A stretch of DNA of 64,000 bases from Hydrogenophilales bacterium CG12_big_fil_rev_8_21_14_0_65_61_21. Lineage in GTDB: Bacteria; Pseudomonadota; Gammaproteobacteria; Burkholderiales; Thiobacillaceae. The notes beneath the pieces were generated by a model. It did not search any database. It saw only the letters and a list, made by a program, of their open reading frames with translations, and was not told where the DNA came from. Position 1 is the stretch's first letter. Every line of letters starts with the position of its first letter. Below are positions 44,501-52,967 of this stretch, piece by piece. The translations under genes were made by a program, and so were the position numbers. The stretch covers positions 62,001 to 126,000 of the forward strand of contig PFGT01000101.1 of the NCBI GenBank assembly GCA_002782005.1, written 5' to 3'.

Positions 44501-46705
44501 TTAGATGATGTTGGCGCCACGGCCCGTCTGGCCGCCTTTGAGCCGGGTGATGCGGGTGACTTCCTGGAGCGCGCGCAGGGCGCGTATCAGGCGGGATAGG
44601 TGGACCCGGTTCTGAACCTGGACCGTGAAGTAAAGGTGGGTGTAGTCGCCGCTCTCTTCTTCCATGTGCACATCGTCGATGTTGGAGCCCTCGGCGGCGA
44701 TGGCGGCGGCCACCTTGGCCAGTACGCCGCGATTGTTGGCGACGGTAATGCGGATGCTGACATCGAAGGTCTTGTCCAGGTCCTGGTCCCACTCGACGTC
44801 GATCCACTTATCCGGGTCCTCGCGGAAGTGTTTTACCTGCGGGCAGTCGTGGGTGTGGATGATCAGCCCCTGTTCCTTCTTGATCTGGCCGATGATGGGG
44901 TCGCCGGGGATCGGCCGGCAGCACTTAGCCAGGCGCACCGCGACCCCTTCCGAGCCACGAATGAGCAGGGGACCGGTCGTGCGCGCGAGGTCTTCGCCTT
45001 CACGGGCGAGCAGTTGGCGGGCCACCATCATGCCCAGCTTTTTGCCCAGCCCGATCTCGACCAGGATGTCGGCGCGGCTGCGGTTGTTGAGCTTGGTCAG
45101 GTGTTCCCAGTGGCTGTCCGTGACGTTTGCCGGGTCCATGCCCAGACCGCGCAGGGCCTGGTTGAGCAGTTGCAGGCCGAGCATCTCGGATTCATGCTGG
45201 TGCACGTGTTTGAGTGCGCTGCGGATGTGGGCGCGGGCCTTGCCGGTCACCGCGAAGTGGATCCAGGCCGGGTTGGGCTGGGCCGAATCGGCGGTCACGA
45301 TCTCCACCCGGTCGCCATTTTTCAGCGGCGTGGATAAGGGCATGTAATCGCCGTTGATGCGCGCCGCGACGCAGTGATTGCCGATGTCGGTGTGGACGTT
45401 GTAGGCAAAGTCGACGGCCGTGGCCTCGCGCGGCAAGGCCATGATCTTGCCCTTGGGCGTGAAAACATAGACCTCGTCCGGGAACAAGTCGACCTTGATG
45501 TGTTCCAGAAATTCCACCGAGTCGCGGCTGTCGGCCTGGATGTCGAGCAGGCTTTGCAGCCATTGATGGGCCATGCGCTGGGCCTCGGTCAGCTCGGCGC
45601 CGCCGGCCTTGTACAGCCAGTGCGAGGCGACGCCTTCTTCGGCCAGGCGGTTCATCTCCTTGGTGCGAATCTGAATCTCGACCGGCGTGCCGAACGGTCC
45701 GAATAGCGTGGAATGCAGCGACTGGTAGCCGTTCGCCTTGGGGATGGCGATGTAATCCTTGATCTTGCCGGGGATCGGTTTGTACAGGCTATGTAGGGCG
45801 CCCAGCGCCAGGTAGCAGGTTGGTACGTCGTCGACCACGACCCGAAAGCCGTAGATATCGAACACCTCGGTGAAGGCCAGGTGCTTTTCCTGCATCTTGC
45901 GGTAGATGCTGTATAGGTGTTTTTCCCGGCCATAGACCTCGGCCCGGATGTTGCTGCTTGCCAGCTTGGCGCGAATGGCTTGGTTGATCTTCTCAACTAA
46001 CTCACGGCGCTCCGTGCGCGAGGCGGAGATGGCTTTTTCAAGTACCCGGTAGCGGGTCGGATACATGTTCTGAAAGGCCAGTTCCTGGAGCTCGTGGAAC
46101 ACCACGTTGAGCCCCAGCCGGTTGGCGATCGGGGCATAGATGTCGAGCGTCTCTTGGGCGATGCGCTGGCGTTGCTCCAGGCTCATGTGCTCCAGGGTCT
46201 GCATGTTGTGCCAGCGGTCAGCCAGCTTGATTAGGATGACCCGCACGTCGCGCGCCATAGCCAGCAGCATCTTGCGGAAGTTCTCGGCCTGGGCGTGTTT
46301 GCGGCTCTCAAACTGGATCAGATCGAGCTTGGTGACGCCATCGACCAGGTTGGCGATGGCCTCGCCGAAATTTGTCCGGATGTCTTCGCGGCTGACCCCG
46401 GTATCCTCGACCACGTCGTGCAGCAAGGCCGCAGCCAGGGTCTGCACGTCCATGTGCCAGCCGGCCAGGGTCTGAGCTACGGCCAGCGGATGGCTGATAT
46501 AGGGTTCGCCGCCCTTGCGCAATTGGCCCTGGTGAGCGTGGGCGCTGAAGGCCAGCGCCTTGGCCAGTATCTCGGCCTCGTCCTGCTTCAGGTAAGGGGC
46601 GATGATGGCGGCATCGTCCGGGGTCGGCTCATAGGCTGATGCTGGGGCCGATATTTCGGCTGGTAAGGGTTGAGTGAGTGGGGGGGGCTGGGCCTGCGCG
46701 GTCAT
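44501..46705 (-). CDS. spoT: Bifunctional (p)ppGpp synthetase/hydrolase
   Basis: 734 residues. HD hydrolase domain with the catalytic pair in LLHDVVEDTG and DRWHNMQT, synthetase domain (GREKHLYSIYRKM, DYIAIPKANGYQSLHSTLFG, VEIQIRT), TGS domain (VYVFTPKGKIMALPREATAVDFAYNVHTDIG), a conserved-cysteine region (AKCCRPIPGD) and C-terminal ACT. Hydrolase residues are intact, so it is SpoT/Rel rather than a hydrolase-dead RelA. It produces and removes the starvation alarmone. rpoZ lies 21 bp upstream. Codons 7-9 contain an eight-C run close to the N-terminus. ridA follows. Confidence 0.97.
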   Translation of the reverse strand: MTAQAQPPPLTQPLPAEISAPASAYEPTPDDAAIIAPYLKQDEAEILAKALAFSAHAHQGQLRKGGEPYISHPLAVAQTLAGWHMDVQTLAAALLHDVVEDTGVSREDIRTNFGEAIANLVDGVTKLDLIQFESRKHAQAENFRKMLLAMARDVRVILIKLADRWHNMQTLEHMSLEQRQRIAQETLDIYAPIANRLGLNVVFHELQELAFQNMYPTRYRVLEKAISASRTERRELVEKINQAIRAKLASSNIRAEVYGREKHLYSIYRKMQEKHLAFTEVFDIYGFRVVVDDVPTCYLALGALHSLYKPIPGKIKDYIAIPKANGYQSLHSTLFGPFGTPVEIQIRTKEMNRLAEEGVASHWLYKAGGAELTEAQRMAHQWLQSLLDIQADSRDSVEFLEHIKVDLFPDEVYVFTPKGKIMALPREATAVDFAYNVHTDIGNHCVAARINGDYMPLSTPLKNGDRVEIVTADSAQPNPAWIHFAVTGKARAHIRSALKHVHQHESEMLGLQLLNQALRGLGMDPANVTDSHWEHLTKLNNRSRADILVEIGLGKKLGMMVARQLLAREGEDLARTTGPLLIRGSEGVAVRLAKCCRPIPGDPIIGQIKKEQGLIIHTHDCPQVKHFREDPDKWIDVEWDQDLDKTFDVSIRITVANNRGVLAKVAAAIAAEGSNIDDVHMEEESGDYTHLYFTVQVQNRVHLSRLIRALRALQEVTRITRLKGGQTGRGANII

Positions 46706-46726
46706 GGCACGGTCCAGTCTGGGTGA

Positions 46727-46933
46727 TCAGGAGTGGAACTTAACCAGAACCTCCGCGCCGACCAGACCTTCGGCAATTTCGCGTAGGGCGAGAACGGCTG
46801 GCTTGTCCCGACCTGCCTCGACCTTGGGTGTTGCGCCGACCGAAATCTGCCGGGCGCGGGTGGCGGCGGCCAGGGTCATATCGAAGCGGTTAGGAATGTG
46901 GGCGATACAGTCGTCAACGGTGACGCGAGCCAT
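46727..46933 (-). CDS. rpoZ: RNA polymerase omega subunit
   Basis: 68 residues. Family signature [30 protein letters not shown] is present. Omega stabilises RNA polymerase and forms part of a ppGpp binding site, so being first in an operon with spoT makes functional sense. A GGAG ribosome site precedes the ATG. The gap upstream (46934-47096) is shared with the divergent SDR gene; on the minus strand a TTGTCA hexamer (47006-47011) and a TATATC (46981-46986) at 19-bp spacing form a weak promoter candidate. Confidence 0.97.
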   Translation of the reverse strand: MARVTVDDCIAHIPNRFDMTLAAATRARQISVGATPKVEAGRDKPAVLALREIAEGLVGAEVLVKFHS

Positions 46934-47096
46934 AGTGAATTCTCCGGAAGGGCGTTACATAATAATGGCTATTCTAGCCTGATATAGCGTGGATTGGCAG
47001 GCTAATGACAATTGCTGGATGAGGGTTCAGTCCTCGGGACTGGCGCAAGGAACAGCCGGCTGGCCAGGTCAAGCCGATTCGGGTAGGGTTTGGACC

Positions 47097-47945
47097 ATGA
47101 TTTCAGCAAAAAGCATACTCGTCACCGGCTGCTCGACCGGCATCGGTTACGCAGTGGCCCACGGACTCAAGGCGCGTGGCTGGCGGGTGTTCGCCACGGC
47201 CCGCAAGCCGGCCGATGTCGAACGCTTGATCGGCGAAGGTCTGGAAAGCCTGGCGCTGGACCTGAACGATTCTGGTTCTATCCGTGCGGCCTTTACCGAG
47301 GTCATGATTCGCACTGGCGGCCGGCTCGATGCCTTGTTCAACAACGGCGGCTACGGTCAGGTGGGGGCGGTGGAAGACCTGCCGCGCGCCGCCTTGCGCG
47401 AGCAGTTCGAGACCAATCTGTTTGGCTGGATCGAATTGACCAATCTGGTTGTTCCAGTCATGCGTCGTCAGGGCCATGGCCGCATCGTTATGAACAGCTC
47501 GGTGCTGGGCTATGCCGCATTTCCTTACCGGGGCGCCTACAACGCGGTCAAGTTCGCACTTGAGGGCATTGCCGACACCCTGCGCATGGAACTGGCCGGT
47601 ACGGGCATCGAGGTCTGCCTGGTGGAGCCGGGGCCGATCATTTCCCGCTTCCGGGAAAACTGCCGGGCGCCGTTCGAGCGCCACATCGACTGGCGTAACA
47701 GCGTGCATCGCGGTCAGTATAAAGACCAGTTGGCCCGACTCGCCAAGCCCGGTCCGGCCGCACCGTTCACCTTGCCGCCCGAGGCGGTGCTGGCGAAAGC
47801 AATCCACGCACTGGAAAGCCGCCGGCCCCGGCCGCGCTATCAGGTGACCGTGCCGGCCGTGCTGTTCTGGCGACTGAAACGGTTTTTGTCGACACGGGCC
47901 ATGGACTGGCTGTCGATACGCGCCTCGGGCGGCGGCAAACGGTAG
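47097..47945 (+). CDS. Short-chain dehydrogenase/reductase
   Basis: 282 residues from ATG 47097, chosen because it places the Rossmann motif at the usual distance; the frame extends 36 codons upstream without coding character. Cofactor site TGCSTGIG (residues ~10-17), NNGGYG in place of NNAG, and active-site Ser (NSSVLGYAA), [11 protein letters not shown] (Tyr-x3-Lys). The classical SDR length is exceeded by a C-terminal extension (~40 residues) ending in basic residues, which resembles steroid/long-chain SDRs. Substrate cannot be inferred. It is followed 44 bp later by surE. Confidence 0.9.
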   Translation: MISAKSILVTGCSTGIGYAVAHGLKARGWRVFATARKPADVERLIGEGLESLALDLNDSGSIRAAFTEVMIRTGGRLDALFNNGGYGQVGAVEDLPRAALREQFETNLFGWIELTNLVVPVMRRQGHGRIVMNSSVLGYAAFPYRGAYNAVKFALEGIADTLRMELAGTGIEVCLVEPGPIISRFRENCRAPFERHIDWRNSVHRGQYKDQLARLAKPGPAAPFTLPPEAVLAKAIHALESRRPRPRYQVTVPAVLFWRLKRFLSTRAMDWLSIRASGGGKR

Positions 47946-47989
47946 TAGAATTCGACCCGCCCACCCACTCGGCCTCTCTTTCGCCCTCA

Positions 47990-48736
47990 ATGCGTATCCT
48001 GCTCAGCAACGATGACGGTTATTTCGCCCCCGGCCTCGCCGCGCTGGCCGCGGCCTTGACCGATGCGGGCCACAAAATCACCGTGGTGGCGCCGGAGCGC
48101 GACCGCAGCGGGGCCAGCAATTCGCTCACCCTGGACCGGCCGCTGGTGGTCCGTCAGGCGCCATCCGGCTTCCACTATGTCAACGGCACACCGACCGATT
48201 GCGTCCACCTGGCGGTGACTGGCCTGTTGCCGGAACTGCCGGACATGGTGATCTCTGGCATCAACCACGGCGCCAACATGGGCGATGACACGGTCTATTC
48301 CGGCACTGTGGCGGCAGCGACCGAAGGCTTCATGCTCGGCATCCCGGCTATCGCCATCTCGCTGGTCGGCAGCGGCCAGGACCATTTCGATACCGCCGCC
48401 GGCGTGGCGATCGATCTGGTCGAGCGCTTCGCGGCGCGGCCTTTCCCGCAAGCGGTGCTGCTCAATGTCAATGTCCCGGATGTGCCGCGCGAGGTCATCG
48501 CCGGCGTCGAGGTCACTCGCCTGGGCCGGCGCCACAAGGCCCAGGACACGGTCAAGACCGTCAATCCGCGCAACCAGACCATGTACTGGGTCGGCGCCGC
48601 CGGGGGCGCCCAGGATTCGGGGTCGGGCACCGATTTCCATGCCGTGGCCCGCAACCTGGTCTCGGTTACGCCGCTGCAACTTGACCTGACCCACTATCCC
48701 CAGATGGCGGCGGTAGGCGATTGGCTGGGCAAATGA
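47990..48736 (+). CDS. surE: 5'/3'-nucleotidase SurE
   Basis: 248 residues. Metal ligands D8 and D9 ([12 protein letters not shown]), Ser in [14 protein letters not shown] and Asn in [20 protein letters not shown] are all visible. It removes phosphate from nucleoside monophosphates and short polyphosphate in stationary phase. It starts a surE-pcm-nlpD-rpoS group, an arrangement well known in proteobacteria. The stop overlaps the pcm start. Confidence 0.97.
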   Translation: MRILLSNDDGYFAPGLAALAAALTDAGHKITVVAPERDRSGASNSLTLDRPLVVRQAPSGFHYVNGTPTDCVHLAVTGLLPELPDMVISGINHGANMGDDTVYSGTVAAATEGFMLGIPAIAISLVGSGQDHFDTAAGVAIDLVERFAARPFPQAVLLNVNVPDVPREVIAGVEVTRLGRRHKAQDTVKTVNPRNQTMYWVGAAGGAQDSGSGTDFHAVARNLVSVTPLQLDLTHYPQMAAVGDWLGK

Positions 48737-49389
48737 ATCTGCACGGCGGCATCGGCATGACCTCGCAACGCACCCGCGCGCGGATGATCGACCGTCTGCT
48801 CGAACAAGGTATCAAAAGCCCGTTGGTACTCGATGCCATGGCCGCAGTGCCGCGCCACATTTTTTTGGAAGAGGGTCTGCAACACCGGGCCTATGAAGAC
48901 ACGCCGCTGCCCATCGGCGAAGGCCAGACCATCTCCAGTCCCTATATCGTTGCCCTGACCTGCGAGTTGGCTAGCCGGGGTAATCCTATGGATATCGTCC
49001 TGGAGATCGGCGGCGGCGGCGGTTATCAGGCCGCCGTGCTGGCCCGGCTGGCCAAGAAGGTGGTGAGCCTGGAGCGCATCGCCAAGCTGGTGGGCAAGGC
49101 ACGCCGTACCCTGCGCGAGTTGCGCATCAATAATGTGCTCATCAAGAACGTCGACGGCACCTACGGTTATCCGGCTGGCGCGCCCTATGACGCCATCGTG
49201 GTGGCGGCGGCCATGCCCTTCATCCCGGATGAGCTGAAGGCCCAGTTGAAGCCCGGCGGCCGGCTGGTGGCGCCGGTGGGGCGAGGCGAGGTGCAGCACC
49301 TGATGGTGGTCGAGGCCAGGGAAAACGGCTACTCCGAACGCGATATGGAGGCGGTGAAGTTCGTGCCGCTGTTGCCGGGTGTGGCTTGA
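48733..49389 (+). CDS. pcm: Protein-L-isoaspartate O-methyltransferase
   Basis: 218 residues from ATG 48733 overlapping the surE stop. It methylates isoaspartyl residues to repair aged proteins. Conserved pieces: [17 protein letters not shown] (contains the family TISxP) and [32 protein letters not shown]. The SAM motif I reads [18 protein letters not shown] where the family normally has GTGSG, giving five glycines in a row. That keeps a glycine-rich loop but changes the Thr and Ser; see findings. Its stop shares a base with the nlpD ATG. Confidence 0.94.
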   Translation: MNLHGGIGMTSQRTRARMIDRLLEQGIKSPLVLDAMAAVPRHIFLEEGLQHRAYEDTPLPIGEGQTISSPYIVALTCELASRGNPMDIVLEIGGGGGYQAAVLARLAKKVVSLERIAKLVGKARRTLRELRINNVLIKNVDGTYGYPAGAPYDAIVVAAAMPFIPDELKAQLKPGGRLVAPVGRGEVQHLMVVEARENGYSERDMEAVKFVPLLPGVA

Positions 49390-50147
49390 TGCGTGGTGTC
49401 GGCTGGCTGTTGCCGTGGGTGCTTGGTTTGTCGGCTTGTTCCTTCAGCCAGCCGGCTGCGCCGATCCGCGATGCGGCCCACCACGGCGGCCATACGGTTC
49501 ACCATCCGGTGCGGCCGGCGATCGATCGGGTCACGGTCCGAGAGGGCGATAACCTGTTCCGGATCGCCTTCGATCATGGCTTGGATTACCGTCAACTGGC
49601 GCAGTGGAACGGGCTGGCCGATCCAGATAAGATTCGCGTCGGCGATAGCCTGCGCCTGACGCCGCCGCCCGAACGGGCGCCGGACGACACGCCGCTTGTC
49701 GTAAATCCGGCACCACCGACGGTCAAATCCGCGCCGCCGACCAATGCAGTCGAGGACATGACCGACGCGGCCCCCTCCGGCTGGGTCTGGCCGGCCAAAG
49801 GCCGGGTAGTCACCGCGTTTGGCGGCCGCGCCGGAGCGAAAGGCATCGACATCGCTGGTAAACCGAACAGCCCGGTGCTGGCCGCCGCGCCGGGTCGGGT
49901 GATCTATGTCGGCGCTGGTTTACGCGGTTACGGTAAGTTGGTCATCGTTAAACATAGTAATATTCTACTGTCCGCATACGGCCACAATGACCGTGTGTTG
50001 GTCGCCGAAGGCCAGACCGTGAGGCTGGGACAGCCCATTGCGGCGATGGGTAATACCGATGCCGAGCGAGTAAAGCTGCATTTCGAGATACGGGAATATG
50101 GCAAGCCCGTGGACCCTATGACGTATTTGTCCGGTACGCCGGATTGA
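49389..50147 (+). CDS. nlpD: NlpD-type LysM/M23 lipoprotein
   Basis: 252 residues from ATG 49389; the stop of pcm overlaps it by one base (TGATG). A lipoprotein signal ends in LGLSAC. LysM domain at about 48-95 (VREGDNLFRIAFDHGLDYRQLAQWNGL), M23 domain at about 135-250. Catalytic residues are incomplete: the first His-x3-Asp motif reads AKGIDIAG and the last reads LHFEIREYG, so the metal site is degenerate, as in E. coli NlpD which activates AmiC at division rather than cutting peptidoglycan itself. In enterics the main rpoS promoter lies inside nlpD; the same may hold. Confidence 0.94.
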   Translation: MRGVGWLLPWVLGLSACSFSQPAAPIRDAAHHGGHTVHHPVRPAIDRVTVREGDNLFRIAFDHGLDYRQLAQWNGLADPDKIRVGDSLRLTPPPERAPDDTPLVVNPAPPTVKSAPPTNAVEDMTDAAPSGWVWPAKGRVVTAFGGRAGAKGIDIAGKPNSPVLAAAPGRVIYVGAGLRGYGKLVIVKHSNILLSAYGHNDRVLVAEGQTVRLGQPIAAMGNTDAERVKLHFEIREYGKPVDPMTYLSGTPD

Positions 50148-50164
50148 GCCTTAAGGATACGACG

Positions 50165-51100
50165 ATGCAGGAAGACGAATTCGTGGAACCCGACGAACTG
50201 GCGCCGCCGTCCGGAAGTGACTCGTCCGAAGCGGTTGGGCCGGCTGGCGAGTCGGATCGCGCACTTGACGAGACGCATGATGTCACCCAGCTTTATCTCA
50301 ACGAGATAGGCCGCGAGTCGCTACTGACCCCGGCCGAAGAACGAAAACTGACGCAGCGCGTGCGCCAGGGTGATTTTGCCGCCCGGCAGCAGATGATCGA
50401 ACACAACCTGCGGCTGGTGGTGAATATCGCCAAGCACTATGCCAACCGCGGCCTTACCCTGCTCGATCTGATCGAGGAGGGTAACCTCGGTTTGATGCGC
50501 GCGCTGGACAAGTTCGAGCCGGAGCGGGGCTTCCGCTTCTCGACCTATGCCACCTGGTGGATACGGCAGAATGTCGAGCGGGCGATCATGAATCAGTCGC
50601 GCACCATCCGCCTGCCGGTGCATATCATCAAGGAGATGAATATCTACCTGCGCGCTCAGCGTCATCTGGAGTCTCACGGTGTGCCCGACGCCGGTCCCGA
50701 GGAGATCGCAGCCTTGACCGACAAGCCGGTGGCGGATGTCCGCCGACTCATGCGCCTTAACGAGCACATGGCCTCGCTCGATGCGCCGCTGGACATCGAC
50801 CCCAGCCTATCGATCGGCGAGGCCATCGCCGACGAGAATTCGGAGATGCCGGAGGACATGCTGCAAGCCTTCGAGGTCGAGCAGTACATCCACGAATGGC
50901 TGAGCGAGTTACCCGACAAGCACCGCTGGGTGATCGAACGGCGCTTCGGTCTCAATGAGCAAGGCATCGCTACCCTGGAGGTGCTGGCCGAGCAACTGGG
51001 CGTCACCCGCGAGCGGGTCCGGCAGGTGCAGTTGGAGGGTTTGCAGACCCTGCGCCGTATCCTGCGCCGTAAAGGCGTCGATAAGGAAGGCCTGTTTTGA
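50165..51100 (+). CDS. rpoS: RNA polymerase sigma factor RpoS
   Basis: 311 residues from ATG 50165 with an AAGGA ribosome site; a TTG-started frame 21 bp earlier adds little. Sigma-70 group 2: region 1.2 (DVTQLYLNEIGRESLLTPAEE), region 2 (LDLIEEGNLGLMRALDKFEPERGFRFSTYATWWIRQ), region 3, and region 4 with LGVTRERVRQVQLEGLQTLRRIL. It follows surE-pcm-nlpD, the normal context. It directs general stress and stationary-phase transcription. The acidic N-terminal ~40 residues are variable in the family. Confidence 0.97.
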   Translation: MQEDEFVEPDELAPPSGSDSSEAVGPAGESDRALDETHDVTQLYLNEIGRESLLTPAEERKLTQRVRQGDFAARQQMIEHNLRLVVNIAKHYANRGLTLLDLIEEGNLGLMRALDKFEPERGFRFSTYATWWIRQNVERAIMNQSRTIRLPVHIIKEMNIYLRAQRHLESHGVPDAGPEEIAALTDKPVADVRRLMRLNEHMASLDAPLDIDPSLSIGEAIADENSEMPEDMLQAFEVEQYIHEWLSELPDKHRWVIERRFGLNEQGIATLEVLAEQLGVTRERVRQVQLEGLQTLRRILRRKGVDKEGLF

Positions 51101-51765
51101 AATTGGCGTCAATATTGCCTTGGCGCGAGATCGACAGCATTCTGCTGGACCTGGACGGCACCCTGCTGGACCTCTATTTCGACAACCATTTCTGGCAGGT
51201 TCATGTACCGGCAAAATATGCCGAACGCCATGGTTTGACCGCGACCGAGGCTCATGCCGAGTGCTTCCGCCGTTATGACGCCAAGGCCGGGACGCTGGAT
51301 TGGTACTGCGTCGACTACTGGACCGCGGCGCTGGACCTGGATATTGCCCAACTCAAGGAACAACTGAGTCACCTGATCCAGGTCCATCCGGATGTGCGGG
51401 AATTCCTGGCGGCGGCCCATCTGGCCGGCAAGCGCGTGGCGCTGGTGACCAACGCCCATCGCACCAGCCTTGCCATGAAGATGCGGCAAACTGGTCTGGA
51501 GGCGTATTTCGACGCCATCCATTCTTCGCACAGTTTCGGTATCGCCAAGGAAGACCCGGCGTTCTGGACGGCGCTGAGTCAGGTGGAGCCTTTTGACCCC
51601 GCCCGCGCCCTGCTGGTCGACGACAGCCTGCCGGTGCTACGCTCGGCGGCGGTCTTTGGTATCCGCCATTTGCTGGCCATCCGCCAGCCTGATAGCCGAT
51701 TACCCGCCAAGGACACCGCCGAGTTTTTGGCTATTCACCGATTTTCCGAGGTTATGCCGCTATGA
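51097..51765 (+). CDS. yrfG: HAD family hydrolase, YrfG-like GMP/IMP nucleotidase
   Basis: 222 residues from a TTG start overlapping the rpoS stop (TTGA). HAD motifs: LLDLDGTLLDLYFDNHFWQ (DxD), VTNAHRTSLAMK (motif II), SFGIAKEDPAFW (Lys) and LLVDDSLPVLRSA (DD). The DLYFDNxFWQ and LDWYCVDYW stretches match E. coli YrfG, a purine 5'-nucleotidase. The next gene overlaps its stop. Two alternatives for start are later codons within the first strand, which would remove the conserved leader PWREIDSILLD, so TTG is preferred. Confidence 0.9.
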   Translation: MKLASILPWREIDSILLDLDGTLLDLYFDNHFWQVHVPAKYAERHGLTATEAHAECFRRYDAKAGTLDWYCVDYWTAALDLDIAQLKEQLSHLIQVHPDVREFLAAAHLAGKRVALVTNAHRTSLAMKMRQTGLEAYFDAIHSSHSFGIAKEDPAFWTALSQVEPFDPARALLVDDSLPVLRSAAVFGIRHLLAIRQPDSRLPAKDTAEFLAIHRFSEVMPL

Positions 51766-52457
51766 ATAAGAACATCCTGCCCCAGGATTTGCAGTCGCTA
51801 CGTCGCAACTATCTTTTCTCTGGGCTAGACGGCGACCAGTTCCTGGAAGCGATGTCGCATGCCGCGTCGCTGGAGGTGCAGGCCGGCCAGTTGCTGTTTG
51901 CCCGGGGCGATGCGGTAGAGGCCTTCTACTGGGTCGCCGAGGGTCTGGTACGGCTGTTTCGTAGTTCTCCCCAGGGCGATGAGAAGGTCATCGAGCTGGT
52001 CGGCCCCGGACGTTTCTTCGCTGAAGCCGCCTTGTTCATGGGCGGGCACTTTCCGGTCAATGCCGCAGCGCAAGTCGACTCGCGCCTGATTGCCGTCGAC
52101 GGCACCAGTTTCCGGACCTGGCTGGCCCAGGATGCCAGCCGTTGCTTCAAGCTGCTGGCCGGCATGAGCGCAAAGCTGCATAAACTGGTCGATGAGATCG
52201 ACGGCCTGACCCTGATGAAGGGCGCTGACCGGCTGCTGCAATACTTGCTCGACCATTCCGAGCCGGACGCCGCCGGCCAGACAGTGGTCGATCTGGAGGC
52301 ACCCAAACAGATCATCGCTTCACGCATCGGGGTCAAGCCGGAGACCCTGTCGCGGCTGCTGCACAAGCTTTCCGGCCTCGGCTACATCGAGGTGAAGGAA
52401 AACCACATCTTAATCAAGGACGAAGATAGCCTGCGCACGGCAGGCGGGCTGGATTAG
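51762..52457 (+). CDS. Crp/Fnr family transcriptional regulator
   Basis: 231 residues. An N-terminal cyclic-nucleotide-binding-type domain (residues ~20-130), a dimerisation helix, and a C-terminal winged helix with the recognition stretch IASRIGVKPETLSRLLHKLSGLGYIEV. No cysteine cluster in the N-terminal region, so not an Fnr iron-sulfur sensor; the closest resemblance is to the Dnr type (heme-based NO sensing), though this is a tentative assignment. ATG overlaps the yrfG stop. Its stop overlaps by three bases the end of the convergent Mth938-like gene. Confidence 0.85.
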   Translation: MNKNILPQDLQSLRRNYLFSGLDGDQFLEAMSHAASLEVQAGQLLFARGDAVEAFYWVAEGLVRLFRSSPQGDEKVIELVGPGRFFAEAALFMGGHFPVNAAAQVDSRLIAVDGTSFRTWLAQDASRCFKLLAGMSAKLHKLVDEIDGLTLMKGADRLLQYLLDHSEPDAAGQTVVDLEAPKQIIASRIGVKPETLSRLLHKLSGLGYIEVKENHILIKDEDSLRTAGGLD

Positions 52458-52825
52458 CCGACAATCAGCGCCGCCGCGACCTTGCGGCCCTCGGCGGCAA
52501 GGATGTTGTAGGTCCGGCAGGCGGCGCCGGTATCCATGTGTTCCAGGCCGATCCCGGCCGCGATCAGGGTCTGGTATAGCGAGGGATGAGGGAACCGGTG
52601 CCGGACGCCGACGCCGAGCAGCACCAGCTCCGGGCGCAGCTCGGCCAGTTGACTGAAATGCGCCGGCGTCAGTTGTTCGAAGTCAGCCACCGACCAATCC
52701 GGCAAAATCGTTTCTGGCAGCACGATCAGGCTGCTGCGATGGCGCTGTCCATTGATCTGGATATAACCATCCCCGTAAGCGGAGATCAGATTCAGCCCAG
52801 GGGCGGAGGAAAGATGCAGTTTCAT
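52454..52825 (-). CDS. Mth938-like domain protein
   Basis: 123 residues from the ATG at 52825; a longer frame exists but its extra residues are not family-like. The sequence (NLISAYGDGYIQINGQRHRSSLIVLPE... LLGVGVRHRFP... MDTGAACRTYNILAAEGRKVAAALIV) is the Mth938/NDUFAF3-like domain. The human relative is a respiratory complex I assembly factor; bacterial function is unknown. It is divergent from alaT across a 142-bp gap and shares its 3' end with the Crp/Fnr gene. Confidence 0.85.
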   Translation of the reverse strand: MKLHLSSAPGLNLISAYGDGYIQINGQRHRSSLIVLPETILPDWSVADFEQLTPAHFSQLAELRPELVLLGVGVRHRFPHPSLYQTLIAAGIGLEHMDTGAACRTYNILAAEGRKVAAALIVG

Positions 52826-52967
52826 GGGGTGTCGGGTAAAATTGGACGCTCTCGCAAGCATAGCGCACGACCATGCTGGAATTACCGATGAATCGCCCGA
52901 TTTTTGGCCTACCAGACACTCTGGAAGACATGACGTGAGCCCCACCAAACGAGTCAAAAAGCTCCAC

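Noticed and set aside
46989-47096. 36-codon extension of the SDR gene
   Set aside because: Lies in the shared rpoZ/SDR promoter gap; Rossmann motif would be too far from the start.
52824-52967. 48-codon N-terminal extension of alaT
   Set aside because: Covers the divergent intergenic gap and is absent from AlaA family proteins.
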